A stretch of DNA of 7,087 nt from Candidatus Fibrimonadales bacterium (GCA_009788135.1 WQSA01000124.1:1-7087); one strand, 5' to 3'. Positions 1 to 6,576 are shown, counted from the stretch's first letter. Program-made: numbers and translations. Notes: a model not told the origin generated them from the sequence alone.

Positions 1-1817
1 GTGCGAATCTCATGGCTCATGGTAGCGAGGAATTTGCTCTTAGCCTTGTTGCTCGTTTCGGCTATCAACGCTTTGCGCATTTCGCGCATCATAGCCTGCT
101 GCTCTCTCAAATCCCTTGCATATCCGGCTACCGCTTCCTGCTCCCTGTATTTTACGCCTACGAGCGTTATATCGCAAGGAACTATCTCTCCGTTTATATC
201 CAGGTGAGTCCATTCAAAGCGGCAGTAGCCCTCTTCGCGAGCCTTCTTGTTGACCGCAAGGGCTTTTTCCAGCGATGGCGTTCCATCTGGCTGCAGCGGC
301 GTGGAATACTTGAAGAGCTGGTTGCCCATATAATCTTTTTTGCTCAGCAGCCCAAGCAGGCTGAGCGCAGCCTGATTGCATTCTATAACATCTGATTTTG
401 CATCGAACAACGTACAGCTTATAGGCACCGCGCTGAGCAATATACGAGCCCGTTCATCTGCCTCTCGCATTTTTTCCATCACGGCTTTGACTTCGCGCAA
501 ATCGCGCGCAAAGCCCGCAACCATAAATTCGTCTTTGTATTTGACGCGGATCAATGTAACTTCGCATGGAATCTGCTCGCCATTGAGCTTTTGATGCATC
601 CATTCAAAGCGGCTATAACCTTCGTCAAAAGCCATATTCAAAACTTCAATAGCCTTTTCGCTCGAAAGCCGCCCGTCTGGCTGATACTTAGGCATAAGCT
701 CGTAAAATCTGTCTAAATATTCTCCCTTGCTCGGCAAATCGAATAAGCGCAAAGCTTCTGCATTGGTGTTGGTATTTTGATATTTCTTATTCCAGAGATT
801 TATCACGAGAGGAGTGGAGTCCATCATAACCTGAACAAGCTCATCCGTTTTTAATCTCGCCGATATAACGCGCAAAAGAAGAAGACTGAGCACTACCGCC
901 AGCACAAAGCCCAAAGCGGAGATAATGGTTATCATGTTTTTCAAATTCTTGTAATATTCCACTTCCGGCGTTAGAACAGCCAAATACCAGCCGTTTGGAA
1001 GCTGCCTAATAAACATTACGGCATCCCAGCCCCTGTAGTCCGTTCCCTTGCGGGCAAAAATCTCTTTTTTCCGGTCTATCTCTTCTTTAATAGCAACCCC
1101 ATCATTCATCATAGTCAGCGACTTGCCAAAAAAACGGTCATGAATTGGGTGGGCAATCACTCTGAGTTCTTCATCAAATAAAATTCCATAGCTGTTGTTG
1201 TCATATACGCGTGCCTCTATAGCGTACTTTGCAATTCTATCAAGCTTCACGCTCAGGCTAACAACGCCTATCAGTTCTTTTTTTTCGTCAAAAATGGCTC
1301 GCGAATACGATATGATCACTTCTCCTGAGAGAGCGCTTATATTAGGCTTTGTAATGGCTACACCCCCGTTTGCCTTTATAGCCGCTATGTACCAAGGGCG
1401 GCTCTTTGCATCATAGTCATCCGGAAAAGGCCGCCGCCAGCCATCAATATCGCCATGTTTTTCAAAAGAACCGAAAACTCCGTCAAAATCTTTTACAACG
1501 TCTTCTTCTTTGTATAAATTTACGATATCCGAAAAGTAATCCTGCAGATTATGAGTGGAGATTCCATTCATAATCATTCCACGCACGGTTTGAGAAAACC
1601 CAACTATGTTGGATTTTGGCTCTTGCAAATCTGCCTGTATTTTCACCCATGTATTCTCGAACGCAGCATTTGCATTTCTTTCCAAATGCTTGTTTTCAAT
1701 ATTGCTGACATACCAATAGCTAAAAACAACCATTAATGCAAAAGCTGCAAATACAAAAAAGGTCTGTAAATAAGACAAGTTTGCTATAACCGCTCTTCGT
1801 ATTTGCCGAACTTTCAT
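1..1817 (-). CDS. Membrane sensor histidine kinase (dCACHE, two PAS-like units, HisKA start), C-terminus beyond window
   Basis: My own translation of the minus strand from the ATG at 1817 gives about 605 open codons running off the window edge. TM1 is about residues 16-37. A periplasmic double-Cache region (about 39-290) carries the RPWY motif at 140-143, and TM2 is about 294-317. Two PAS-like units follow (about 324-442 and 457-572). They are clearly paralogous: each has an RFEW stretch, an NGE..PC stretch and a terminal ARDLRE. A helical linker leads to the HisKA H-box KSKFLATMSHEIR, with the phospho-accepting His602 at nt 12-14. The family role is to sense a periplasmic small molecule and autophosphorylate; the likely partner is the HD-GYP regulator immediately upstream. 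The start overlaps the regulator's TGA (ATGA) with a GAGG-type ribosome site just before it. The H-box style is typical of hybrid kinases, but the ATPase and any receiver domain lie outside, so 'hybrid' is inference. Confidence 0.93.
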   Translation of the reverse strand, partial: MKVRQIRRAVIANLSYLQTFFVFAAFALMVVFSYWYVSNIENKHLERNANAAFENTWVKIQADLQEPKSNIVGFSQTVRGMIMNGISTHNLQDYFSDIVNLYKEEDVVKDFDGVFGSFEKHGDIDGWRRPFPDDYDAKSRPWYIAAIKANGGVAITKPNISALSGEVIISYSRAIFDEKKELIGVVSLSVKLDRIAKYAIEARVYDNNSYGILFDEELRVIAHPIHDRFFGKSLTMMNDGVAIKEEIDRKKEIFARKGTDYRGWDAVMFIRQLPNGWYLAVLTPEVEYYKNLKNMITIISALGFVLAVVLSLLLLRVISARLKTDELVQVMMDSTPLVINLWNKKYQNTNTNAEALRLFDLPSKGEYLDRFYELMPKYQPDGRLSSEKAIEVLNMAFDEGYSRFEWMHQKLNGEQIPCEVTLIRVKYKDEFMVAGFARDLREVKAVMEKMREADERARILLSAVPISCTLFDAKSDVIECNQAALSLLGLLSKKDYMGNQLFKYSTPLQPDGTPSLEKALAVNKKAREEGYCRFEWTHLDINGEIVPCDITLVGVKYREQEAVAGYARDLREQQAMMREMRKALIAETSNKAKSKFLATMSHEIR

Positions 1818-2854
1818 GGCCCCTCTACTTCTACTTTAAATCTCCCTTGAATTTCAGAAAACACGTCTACTATATGAGGGTCAAAATGCTTGCCCTTTTC
1901 AGAAATTATAATGTTCGCCGATTCTTCATGGGAAAAAGGCGGTTTGTAAACTCGCTCCGAAACAAGAGCGTCGTAAACATCCACAAGTGCCATTATGCGC
2001 CCCTGCAAAGGTATTTTCTCGCCGCTAAGCCCATGCGGGTAGCCTGTGCCGTCCCAATGCTCGTGGTGGTAGCCCGCAAAGAATTTCGCATAATACAAAA
2101 AGATTCCGCCATTGGTCTGCATCATCATGTGATCTATAATTCGCTCCCCTGCAAGCGCATGAGTTTTTATCTGTTCGTATTCTTCTTTGGTGAGCTTGCC
2201 GGGCTTGCTCAAGATAGTATCTGAAATGGTAATTTTGCCTACATCGTGCAGGCGAGCAGAAGCTATGGCAGCTTCTTTGTCCCATTCTTTGAGTTCTTCC
2301 GTATAAATTCCGCGCTCCAGCATGCCGTTAATCAGTATTCTCAAATATTTGGTTGAGCGCTCAACGTGCCTGCATGTAAGCTTGTCGCGGTTTTCCACCA
2401 GTTCCGCTATGATTGAGATAATGCTGGTGTTGAGCTGCTCAAGCTGCATGGAACGCTGCCTGAGCAGTTCGGTTTGCTTGTTGATGAGATCTTCTATTTG
2501 CAGATGGTGCGCGATTCTGTTCAGCAGAACAGGAGTTGAAAACGGCTTTGCTATAAAATCCACCGCCCCAAGCTCCAGGCCATGCGCTTCCCTGGTTTCA
2601 TCGCTATACGCGGTTAAGAAGATCACCGGAATATATTTTGTTTTCGGGTCTTCCTTTATTTTTTGCAATGCCGTAAAGCCGTCCATTCCCGGCATTTCTA
2701 TATCGAGCAAAATCAAGTCTGGCGTGATTTTCTCGATAAGGGCAAACATTTTTTCGGCTGAAAGCAAGGTCAATACGCGATAAGAACCGCTCAAAGCTTG
2801 CTTCGCTTTTGTCAAATTAACAGGACTGTCGTCCACTATAAAGATAATATTCAT
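1814..2854 (-). CDS. Response regulator with REC and HD-GYP domains (predicted c-di-GMP phosphodiesterase, RpfG-like)
   Basis: 346 aa. The N-terminal receiver domain (about 2-120) has the acidic pair Asp8/Asp9, phospho-acceptor Asp51 in LLDIEMPGMDG, Thr81 and Lys103 in KPF. A coiled-coil linker follows (about 121-150). The HD-GYP domain (about 150-340) shows HD at 203-204 (RLHDVGKI), His232 in the THALAGE stretch, HHEHWDGTGYP at 263-273, and a following DVYDAL. All the usual HD-GYP metal-site and signature residues are visible, so catalysis of c-di-GMP hydrolysis is expected from the family; activity is inferred. I chose the ATG at 2854 because the receiver fold begins there (MNIIFIVDDS). The open frame continues upstream to 3211, but that part is antisense to rplS and has no homology-like content. 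The ribosome site is weak (GGTG). It is the first gene of an operon with the sensor kinase and is read from a promoter placed back to back with that of rplS. Confidence 0.95.
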   Translation of the reverse strand: MNIIFIVDDSPVNLTKAKQALSGSYRVLTLLSAEKMFALIEKITPDLILLDIEMPGMDGFTALQKIKEDPKTKYIPVIFLTAYSDETREAHGLELGAVDFIAKPFSTPVLLNRIAHHLQIEDLINKQTELLRQRSMQLEQLNTSIISIIAELVENRDKLTCRHVERSTKYLRILINGMLERGIYTEELKEWDKEAAIASARLHDVGKITISDTILSKPGKLTKEEYEQIKTHALAGERIIDHMMMQTNGGIFLYYAKFFAGYHHEHWDGTGYPHGLSGEKIPLQGRIMALVDVYDALVSERVYKPPFSHEESANIIISEKGKHFDPHIVDVFSEIQGRFKVEVEGP

Positions 2855-2871
2855 AAATGCACCAGTTGCTA

Positions 2872-2899
2872 AATATACAAAAAAGAGCCTCCATACCAA
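2872..2899 (-). promoter_or_regulatory. Candidate sigma70-type promoter of the signalling operon
   Basis: On the minus strand TTGGTA (2899-2894) is followed after 16 nt by TATATT (2877-2872). The predicted start is near 2865, which would leave a leader of only about 10 nt before the ATG at 2854. The -10 is a good match and the -35 matches at four of six positions. Seen by eye only; no transcription data. Confidence 0.45.
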
Positions 2900-2906
2900 G
2901 CTCCCC

Positions 2907-2935
2907 TTGACAATTTGTGTTTTTTTTACTATATT
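2907..2935 (+). promoter_or_regulatory. Strong sigma70-type promoter of rplS
   Basis: A perfect -35 hexamer TTGACA (2907-2912), a 17-nt T-rich spacer and TATATT (2930-2935) make a near-consensus promoter. The predicted start is near 2942, giving a leader of about 20 nt that holds the GAGG ribosome site. This fits strong expression of a ribosomal protein gene read on its own. Confidence 0.75.
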
Positions 2936-2962
2936 TAAGAGTCCAAATTTTTGAGGTTTTTT

Positions 2963-3370
2963 ATGGCCAAGCTTAACATAGAGGCAATACATCAAGAAAG
3001 TAAGAAGAAAGATGCCTTCGATTTCCGTGCGGGCGACACCGTCACGGTTAATATTAAAATCATGGAAAAAACTGCGGACGGCAAGGCAAAAAGCCGTATT
3101 CAGCCCTTTAAGGGCGTGGTTATCCAGCGCAAAGGCACAGGCATAAGCTCCTCTGTAACCGTTCGCAAAATGTCCAGCGGCATTGGCGTAGAGCGCGTTT
3201 TCCAGATGCACTCCCCGCTAATAGACTCCATAGCCATAGATGCCCATGGAAGCGTGCGCAAATCCCGCATATTCTATATGCGCAACCTTCAGGGCAAGGC
3301 TGCTCGCATAACAGAGCGCAAAGTTCGCGCTTCGCAGGAAGCTGCCGCTCCGGAAGCTACAGCAGAGTAG
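2963..3370 (+). CDS. rplS: Large ribosomal subunit protein bL19
   Basis: 135 aa. L19 sits at the 30S-50S interface of the ribosome. The core is recognisable by the N-terminal helix with IHQES, the GDTV segment, RIQPFKGVVIQRKGTG, the SSSVTVRK strand, GVGVERVF-like GIGVERVFQMHSPLIDS, and a basic C-terminal RIFYMRNLQGKAARI. The family is usually about 115 aa; here a tail of roughly 20 residues rich in Ala, Glu and Pro follows (ASQEAAAPEATAE). I chose ATG 2963, which has GAGG (2953-2956) six nt upstream. The in-frame TTG at 2951 lies before that site and is rejected. The gene is alone on its strand, without the usual rpsP-rimM-trmD neighbours, and has its own strong promoter. Its stop lies 14 nt inside the 3' end of the convergent rfbC. 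Confidence 0.96.
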   Translation: MAKLNIEAIHQESKKKDAFDFRAGDTVTVNIKIMEKTADGKAKSRIQPFKGVVIQRKGTGISSSVTVRKMSSGIGVERVFQMHSPLIDSIAIDAHGSVRKSRIFYMRNLQGKAARITERKVRASQEAAAPEATAE

Positions 3371-3878
3371 GATTTTGCAAGTCCCTGTTGCTCAAAACAG
3401 GGTCGCTGACAGGCCATTTTATCCCAATTTTAGGGTCATCCCAGGCATAGCCCGCTTCTTCGGCTCCGTTGTACACGGAGCTGCATTTGTATTGGACTTC
3501 TGCGAAATCGGAGAGAACGCAAAAGCCGTGCGCAAACCCGATTGGAATGTAGAGGAATTTATTGTTGTCTTCGCTTAGCTCCTCGGCGTGCCACTTGCCA
3601 AAGGTTGGGCTGTCTTTGCGTATGTCAACGGCCACGTCCCATATTTTGCCGCAAGTGCAGCGTACAAGCTTTGCCTGCCCGGGATTCTTTTGATAGTGCA
3701 GCCCGCGCAGCGTGTTTTTAACCGAGCGGCTGTGGTTGTCCTGGACAAAAACTGTGTCTATGCCAAGAGCTTTGAATTTATCTATGTTGTAAGATTCGTA
3801 GAACCAGCCGCGCGGGTCTGGAAATACGTCTGGATATATGATTAAAAGGCCTTCCAGTTCACATTTTTCAGATTTCAA
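3357..3878 (-). CDS. rfbC: dTDP-4-dehydrorhamnose 3,5-epimerase
   Basis: 173 aa, close to the 175-185 aa usual for RmlC/RfbC. The enzyme epimerises C3 and C5 of dTDP-4-keto-6-deoxyglucose, the third step of dTDP-L-rhamnose synthesis for surface polysaccharides, in the cytoplasm. Visible hallmarks are DPRGWFYESY (21-30), QDNHSRS followed by LRGLHYQ with the catalytic His61, VDIRKDSPTFGKW (84-96), IPIGFAHGF (111-119), the probable catalytic Tyr130 in VQYKCS, WDDP.IGI.WP near 146-156, and Asp166 in the LSNRD stretch. The start is a TTG at 3878 overlapping the TGA of the upstream gene (TTGA), with GGAGG four nt before it, which is a short spacing. No rmlA, rmlB or rmlD is in the window, so the rest of the pathway must be elsewhere. 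The 3' end overlaps rplS on the other strand. Confidence 0.95.
   Translation of the reverse strand: MKSEKCELEGLLIIYPDVFPDPRGWFYESYNIDKFKALGIDTVFVQDNHSRSVKNTLRGLHYQKNPGQAKLVRCTCGKIWDVAVDIRKDSPTFGKWHAEELSEDNNKFLYIPIGFAHGFCVLSDFAEVQYKCSSVYNGAEEAGYAWDDPKIGIKWPVSDPVLSNRDLQNPTLL
3383..3402 (+). terminator. Small stem-loop just after rplS, possible weak terminator
   Basis: CCCTGTT (3383-3389), a 6-nt loop and AACAGGG (3396-3402) form a perfect 7-bp stem 13 nt after the rplS stop. No T-run follows, so it is not a canonical intrinsic terminator. It lies inside the rfbC coding region near that gene's C-terminus, so codon constraint alone could explain it. Confidence 0.2.
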
Positions 3879-4798
3879 ATTTCCTCCAATTGTTTTTGAA
3901 TGTCTGGCAGTATTTCAAATTCTTCGTGGTGCAAAGCGCTCATTTTTTGGCACAGCAGGGCAAGGTTTTTTGAATCGTTTGGATTTGGGCGTTTGGTTTC
4001 GCTTATGTTTTGCAGAATTGAAACCATTTTTTCCACGTCTTGCTGATGCGGATATGAGCGCATGAAACGGCGGAATGCGCTTATGCCTATTTTAAAATTT
4101 TCCAAGTCGTCTTTTTCTATAGTGTACATTATTTCCGGCAAAACTCTTGCGCCGAGCAATTCAAGCAAGTTGCCTTTGTAGCTGCTCAGTTCGCCTTCCA
4201 AGTGAGCAGCGGGATTGGTATCGGATTCTATTCTCGATGCCGATTTTTGCCCGTCTATTTCCGCTAAAAGCTCGTCCACCTCTCTTTCTTTTTCCAGTTC
4301 GGACTGCTCTCTGTATTTTGCCTGATATAGAATTGGGAAACCCGTCAAAAATAAATGCGCACTGCCTATTGTTGTAAATTCTCCCAAAAAAAAGATATCG
4401 CATTCTTCGCTTAGCAGCATGTCTTCTGATTGATATGGAACGAGCTGTGCCGGCACCGGAAAAAAATCGCCAAGATTGCAATTCTTTGGCGGGATTACGC
4501 TAACGCTTATCTTCTTTGTCTTCTCCAGATTTTCCTTTATTTCATCGTCTTCCAGAATATGTTTCAGAATTTCCTGCAAGCCTTTGGGCAAAGTCTGCTT
4601 CAAACTGTTGCGAAAAGATTCAAAGTCCGGATGTTTGGAGTAGTCTCCCTGTATAGCTAAGATTCCGTCTGGGCTAACGAGGGCGTCAAAAGGAGTTTCT
4701 TCTCCGCCGCCAGATTCAGGCTTTGGCACTTTAACATAACCGATCACCTTCCCGCAAAGATTGTTTTCATCGCCTTTTTTTTGAATTATTCCGAACAC
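3875..4798 (-). CDS. Protein of unknown function, 307 aa, coupled to rfbC
   Basis: I do not recognise this family. The protein looks cytoplasmic and soluble, with no signal peptide. Residues 1-55 look like beta strands interrupted by a Gly/Glu loop (PESGGGEET, 27-35). Residues 57-95 are an acidic helical stretch. A more hydrophobic patch (about 134-158, around FFLGEFTTIGSAHLFLTGF) is too polar for a clear membrane helix. A highly charged helical, possibly coiled-coil part (about 160-185) follows, and the C-terminal third is all-helical. The start is a GTG at 4798; no earlier in-frame start is plausible, and no Shine-Dalgarno sequence is visible. Its TGA overlaps the TTG of rfbC, suggesting translational coupling and a two-gene unit. 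Coupling to a rhamnose gene hints at a surface-polysaccharide context but does not establish one. Confidence 0.8.
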   Translation of the reverse strand: MFGIIQKKGDENNLCGKVIGYVKVPKPESGGGEETPFDALVSPDGILAIQGDYSKHPDFESFRNSLKQTLPKGLQEILKHILEDDEIKENLEKTKKISVSVIPPKNCNLGDFFPVPAQLVPYQSEDMLLSEECDIFFLGEFTTIGSAHLFLTGFPILYQAKYREQSELEKEREVDELLAEIDGQKSASRIESDTNPAAHLEGELSSYKGNLLELLGARVLPEIMYTIEKDDLENFKIGISAFRRFMRSYPHQQDVEKMVSILQNISETKRPNPNDSKNLALLCQKMSALHHEEFEILPDIQKQLEEI

Positions 4799-4815
4799 GT
4801 GGGTTAATATAGAAA

Positions 4816-4912
4816 AGTTGAGAGTTGAAAGTGGAGAGTGGAGAGTTAGGCAAACTTAAATGCATTTATTTTTTGTTTTTCACTCTCAATTCTCAACTCT
4901 CAACTCTCAACT
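4816..4912. repeat. Imperfect inverted repeat built of GAGAGTT heptamers
   Basis: The left arm (4816-4847) and the reverse complement of the right arm (4881-4912) agree at 27-28 of 32 positions. Each arm is itself about four degenerate copies of the heptamer GAGAGTT (variants GAAAGTG, GAGAGTG, GAGAATT). The 33-nt AT-rich spacer contains the palindrome TAAATGCATTTA (4857-4868). The element fills nearly the whole gap between prfC and the unknown gene, and its right end overlaps the prfC stop codon by 2 nt. Transcribed from the prfC side it could fold into a long hairpin followed by a short TTTTCT run, so it may end prfC transcription. It may equally be a small dispersed repeat of the genome. 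Confidence 0.8.
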
Positions 4913-6479
4913 AATTGTTTGTGGTTAAGAATTTCAATTCCCCGTAATTTTTCACCGCTAGATTCAAACGGTATTCGTTTGGGAACAGGCAGACCAGATT
5001 TACGTGCTTGTCTTGCATGCAGTCGCCTTTGTATTCTTTTGCAAAATCGTCTTGCTTTTTTTGGTCACCGCTAATCCACCTTGCGCAGAAGACCGGGATT
5101 TTGTCTAATTGAACTTCTGCGCCATATTCGCTTTCCAAGCGGTATTTTAGAACGTCGAATTGAAGCTCGCCTACCACTCCGATTACAGGAAGCGCAGAGC
5201 TGAGTGCTGTGAAGAGCTGCGTTGCGCCTTCTTCTGAGAGTTGTGCGAGGCCCTTGCCGAGTTGTTTGCTTTTTAGAGGATTTAAGAGCGTCACTCTTGC
5301 GAAGAATTCGGGGGCAAAGTCTGGGATGCCGGAGAATTTGAATTTTTCGCCCTCGGTTAAGGTGTCGCCTATGTTGAAAATGCCCGGGTCGTTTATGCCA
5401 ACTATGTCGCCGGCATAGGCTTTGTCTATAACCTCTTTGTCTTGAGCTAAAAAGCTTGTGGGAGCTGCTAGACGAATTTCGCGGCCCGTGCGGCAGTGCA
5501 GAATTTTGTTCCCTCTCTCAAACGAGCCTGAGCAAATGCGCAAAAACGCTGTGCGGTCTCGGTGGCGTGGGTCCATGTTTGCCTGAATTTTAAATACGAA
5601 TGCGCTGAATTTGTTTTCCATGGGCTCAATTATGCGAACATCGGATTCTCTGGGCGCAGGCGGCGGCGCAATGTTTGCGAATGCGTTCAAAAGCTGCCTA
5701 ACGCCGAAGTTGTTCACCGCGCTTCCGAAAAACACTGGGCATTGCTTGCCGGCGAGGTATTTTTCTTTGTCAAAGGGATCCATCGCTTGTGTTGCGAAGT
5801 CGTAGCGGTTTTTGAATTCCTTTATGTATTCTTCGCCGCAAAGCTCTACAAGTTTTGGATCGTCTGCTCCGCTCATTTGCAGAATTTCCTGTTTTCCATC
5901 GCTTTTGGAAAATGTGTGCAAAGTATTGTCTGCAATGCAGTAAACGCCTTTGAACAGCTTTCCGTAGCCTATGGGAAGAGTGAACGGGCAAGTTTGAATT
6001 TGCAGAATTTTTTCTATTTCGTCCAAAAGCTCCAGCACATCTCTGCCATCCAAGTCCATTTTGTTTATGAATGTGATTATAGGCGTGTGGCGCATTCTGC
6101 ACACTTCCATCAGTTTTATGGTTTGTTTTTCAACGCCATTCACTGAATCGATGAGAACCAGAGCTGCATCCACGGCAGTCAGAGCGCGGTAAGTATCTTC
6201 GCAAAAATCCTGATGGCCCGGAGTGTCAACCAGATTGAAGTAGCATCCTTCAAATGGAAAATTGAGAACCGAGGAGCTTACCGATATTCCACGTTGCTGC
6301 TCTATTTTCATCCAGTCGCTAACGGTATAGCTTTTGTTGGACTTTGCTCTTACGTGCCCAGCTTCTCTAATCACTTTGCCATACCAAAGAAACTTTTCCG
6401 TAAGCGTAGTCTTGCCCGCATCGGGATGTGAGACTATGGCAAACGTGCGCCGCAGGGAGATTTCTGATGATAAAGACAT
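4911..6479 (-). CDS. prfC: Peptide chain release factor 3 (translational GTPase)
   Basis: 522 aa, against about 529 in E. coli. RF3 is a GTPase that removes RF1/RF2 from the ribosome after peptide release and contributes to post-peptidyl-transfer quality control. The G domain shows the P-loop SHPDAGKT (17-24), SDWMKIEQQRGISVSSSV (54-71) with the switch I threonine-region counterpart, DTPGH (85-89) and NKMD (139-142). RF3-specific sequence follows: SDWM.IE.QRGIS, the EDTYRALTAVD block and the VFFGSAVNNFGV stretch near 249-260. Domain II and III sequence runs to the end, including the GVVGELQFDVLKYRL block; the SDWM and EDTYR blocks separate it from EF-G. The next codon upstream of the ATG leads quickly to an in-frame TAA, so ATG 6479 is the first possible start. 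No Shine-Dalgarno sequence precedes it. The gene is single, divergent from the Rpn gene, and ends on the heptamer repeat. Confidence 0.97.
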   Translation of the reverse strand: MSLSSEISLRRTFAIVSHPDAGKTTLTEKFLWYGKVIREAGHVRAKSNKSYTVSDWMKIEQQRGISVSSSVLNFPFEGCYFNLVDTPGHQDFCEDTYRALTAVDAALVLIDSVNGVEKQTIKLMEVCRMRHTPIITFINKMDLDGRDVLELLDEIEKILQIQTCPFTLPIGYGKLFKGVYCIADNTLHTFSKSDGKQEILQMSGADDPKLVELCGEEYIKEFKNRYDFATQAMDPFDKEKYLAGKQCPVFFGSAVNNFGVRQLLNAFANIAPPPAPRESDVRIIEPMENKFSAFVFKIQANMDPRHRDRTAFLRICSGSFERGNKILHCRTGREIRLAAPTSFLAQDKEVIDKAYAGDIVGINDPGIFNIGDTLTEGEKFKFSGIPDFAPEFFARVTLLNPLKSKQLGKGLAQLSEEGATQLFTALSSALPVIGVVGELQFDVLKYRLESEYGAEVQLDKIPVFCARWISGDQKKQDDFAKEYKGDCMQDKHVNLVCLFPNEYRLNLAVKNYGELKFLTTNN

Positions 6480-6532
6480 GATGTGTGGGAATGTAGAAAT
6501 TTACCCTTTACATCATGCCTCTTGACTAGCAA

Positions 6533-6551
6533 CTATTCCAAGTTGGAATAG
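6533..6551. promoter_or_regulatory. Perfect 19-bp dyad, possible operator between prfC and the Rpn gene
   Basis: CTATTCCAA, a single central G, and TTGGAATAG form a perfect 9-bp inverted repeat in the 147-nt divergent gap. It lies 54 nt before prfC and about 25 nt upstream of the candidate Rpn promoter. The size and odd centre fit a dimeric regulator site; the loop of one base makes it a poor RNA hairpin. No regulator is identified. Confidence 0.45.
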
Positions 6552-6576
6552 CAAAATGCATTTTTTATGCCGGATT

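Noticed and set aside
12..395. Plus-strand open frames over the first 1.8 kb.
   Set aside because: They are shadows of the minus-strand kinase, which has continuous domain-like sequence; no ribosome sites or recognisable content.
2951..2962. TTG at 2951 as rplS start, adding MRFF.
   Set aside because: The ribosome site GAGG (2953-2956) lies downstream of it and fits ATG 2963; L19 proteins normally start near there.
2855..3211. Upstream in-frame extension of the response regulator to a start at 3211.
   Set aside because: It lies antisense to rplS, covers both candidate promoters and shows no domain; the receiver fold begins cleanly at the ATG at 2854.
4816..4912. CRISPR array interpretation of the heptamer repeats.
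   Set aside because: Repeat unit is only 7 nt, there are no spacers of regular length, and the two groups are inverted relative to each other.
5562..6146. 194-codon plus-strand open frame inside prfC.
   Set aside because: Fully antisense to conserved RF3 sequence, Cys/Phe-rich low-quality composition, no family signal.
6490..6527. Promoter for prfC with TACATT or TAAATT as -10.
   Set aside because: Neither has a -35-like hexamer at 16-18 nt, so I could not support a specific site.
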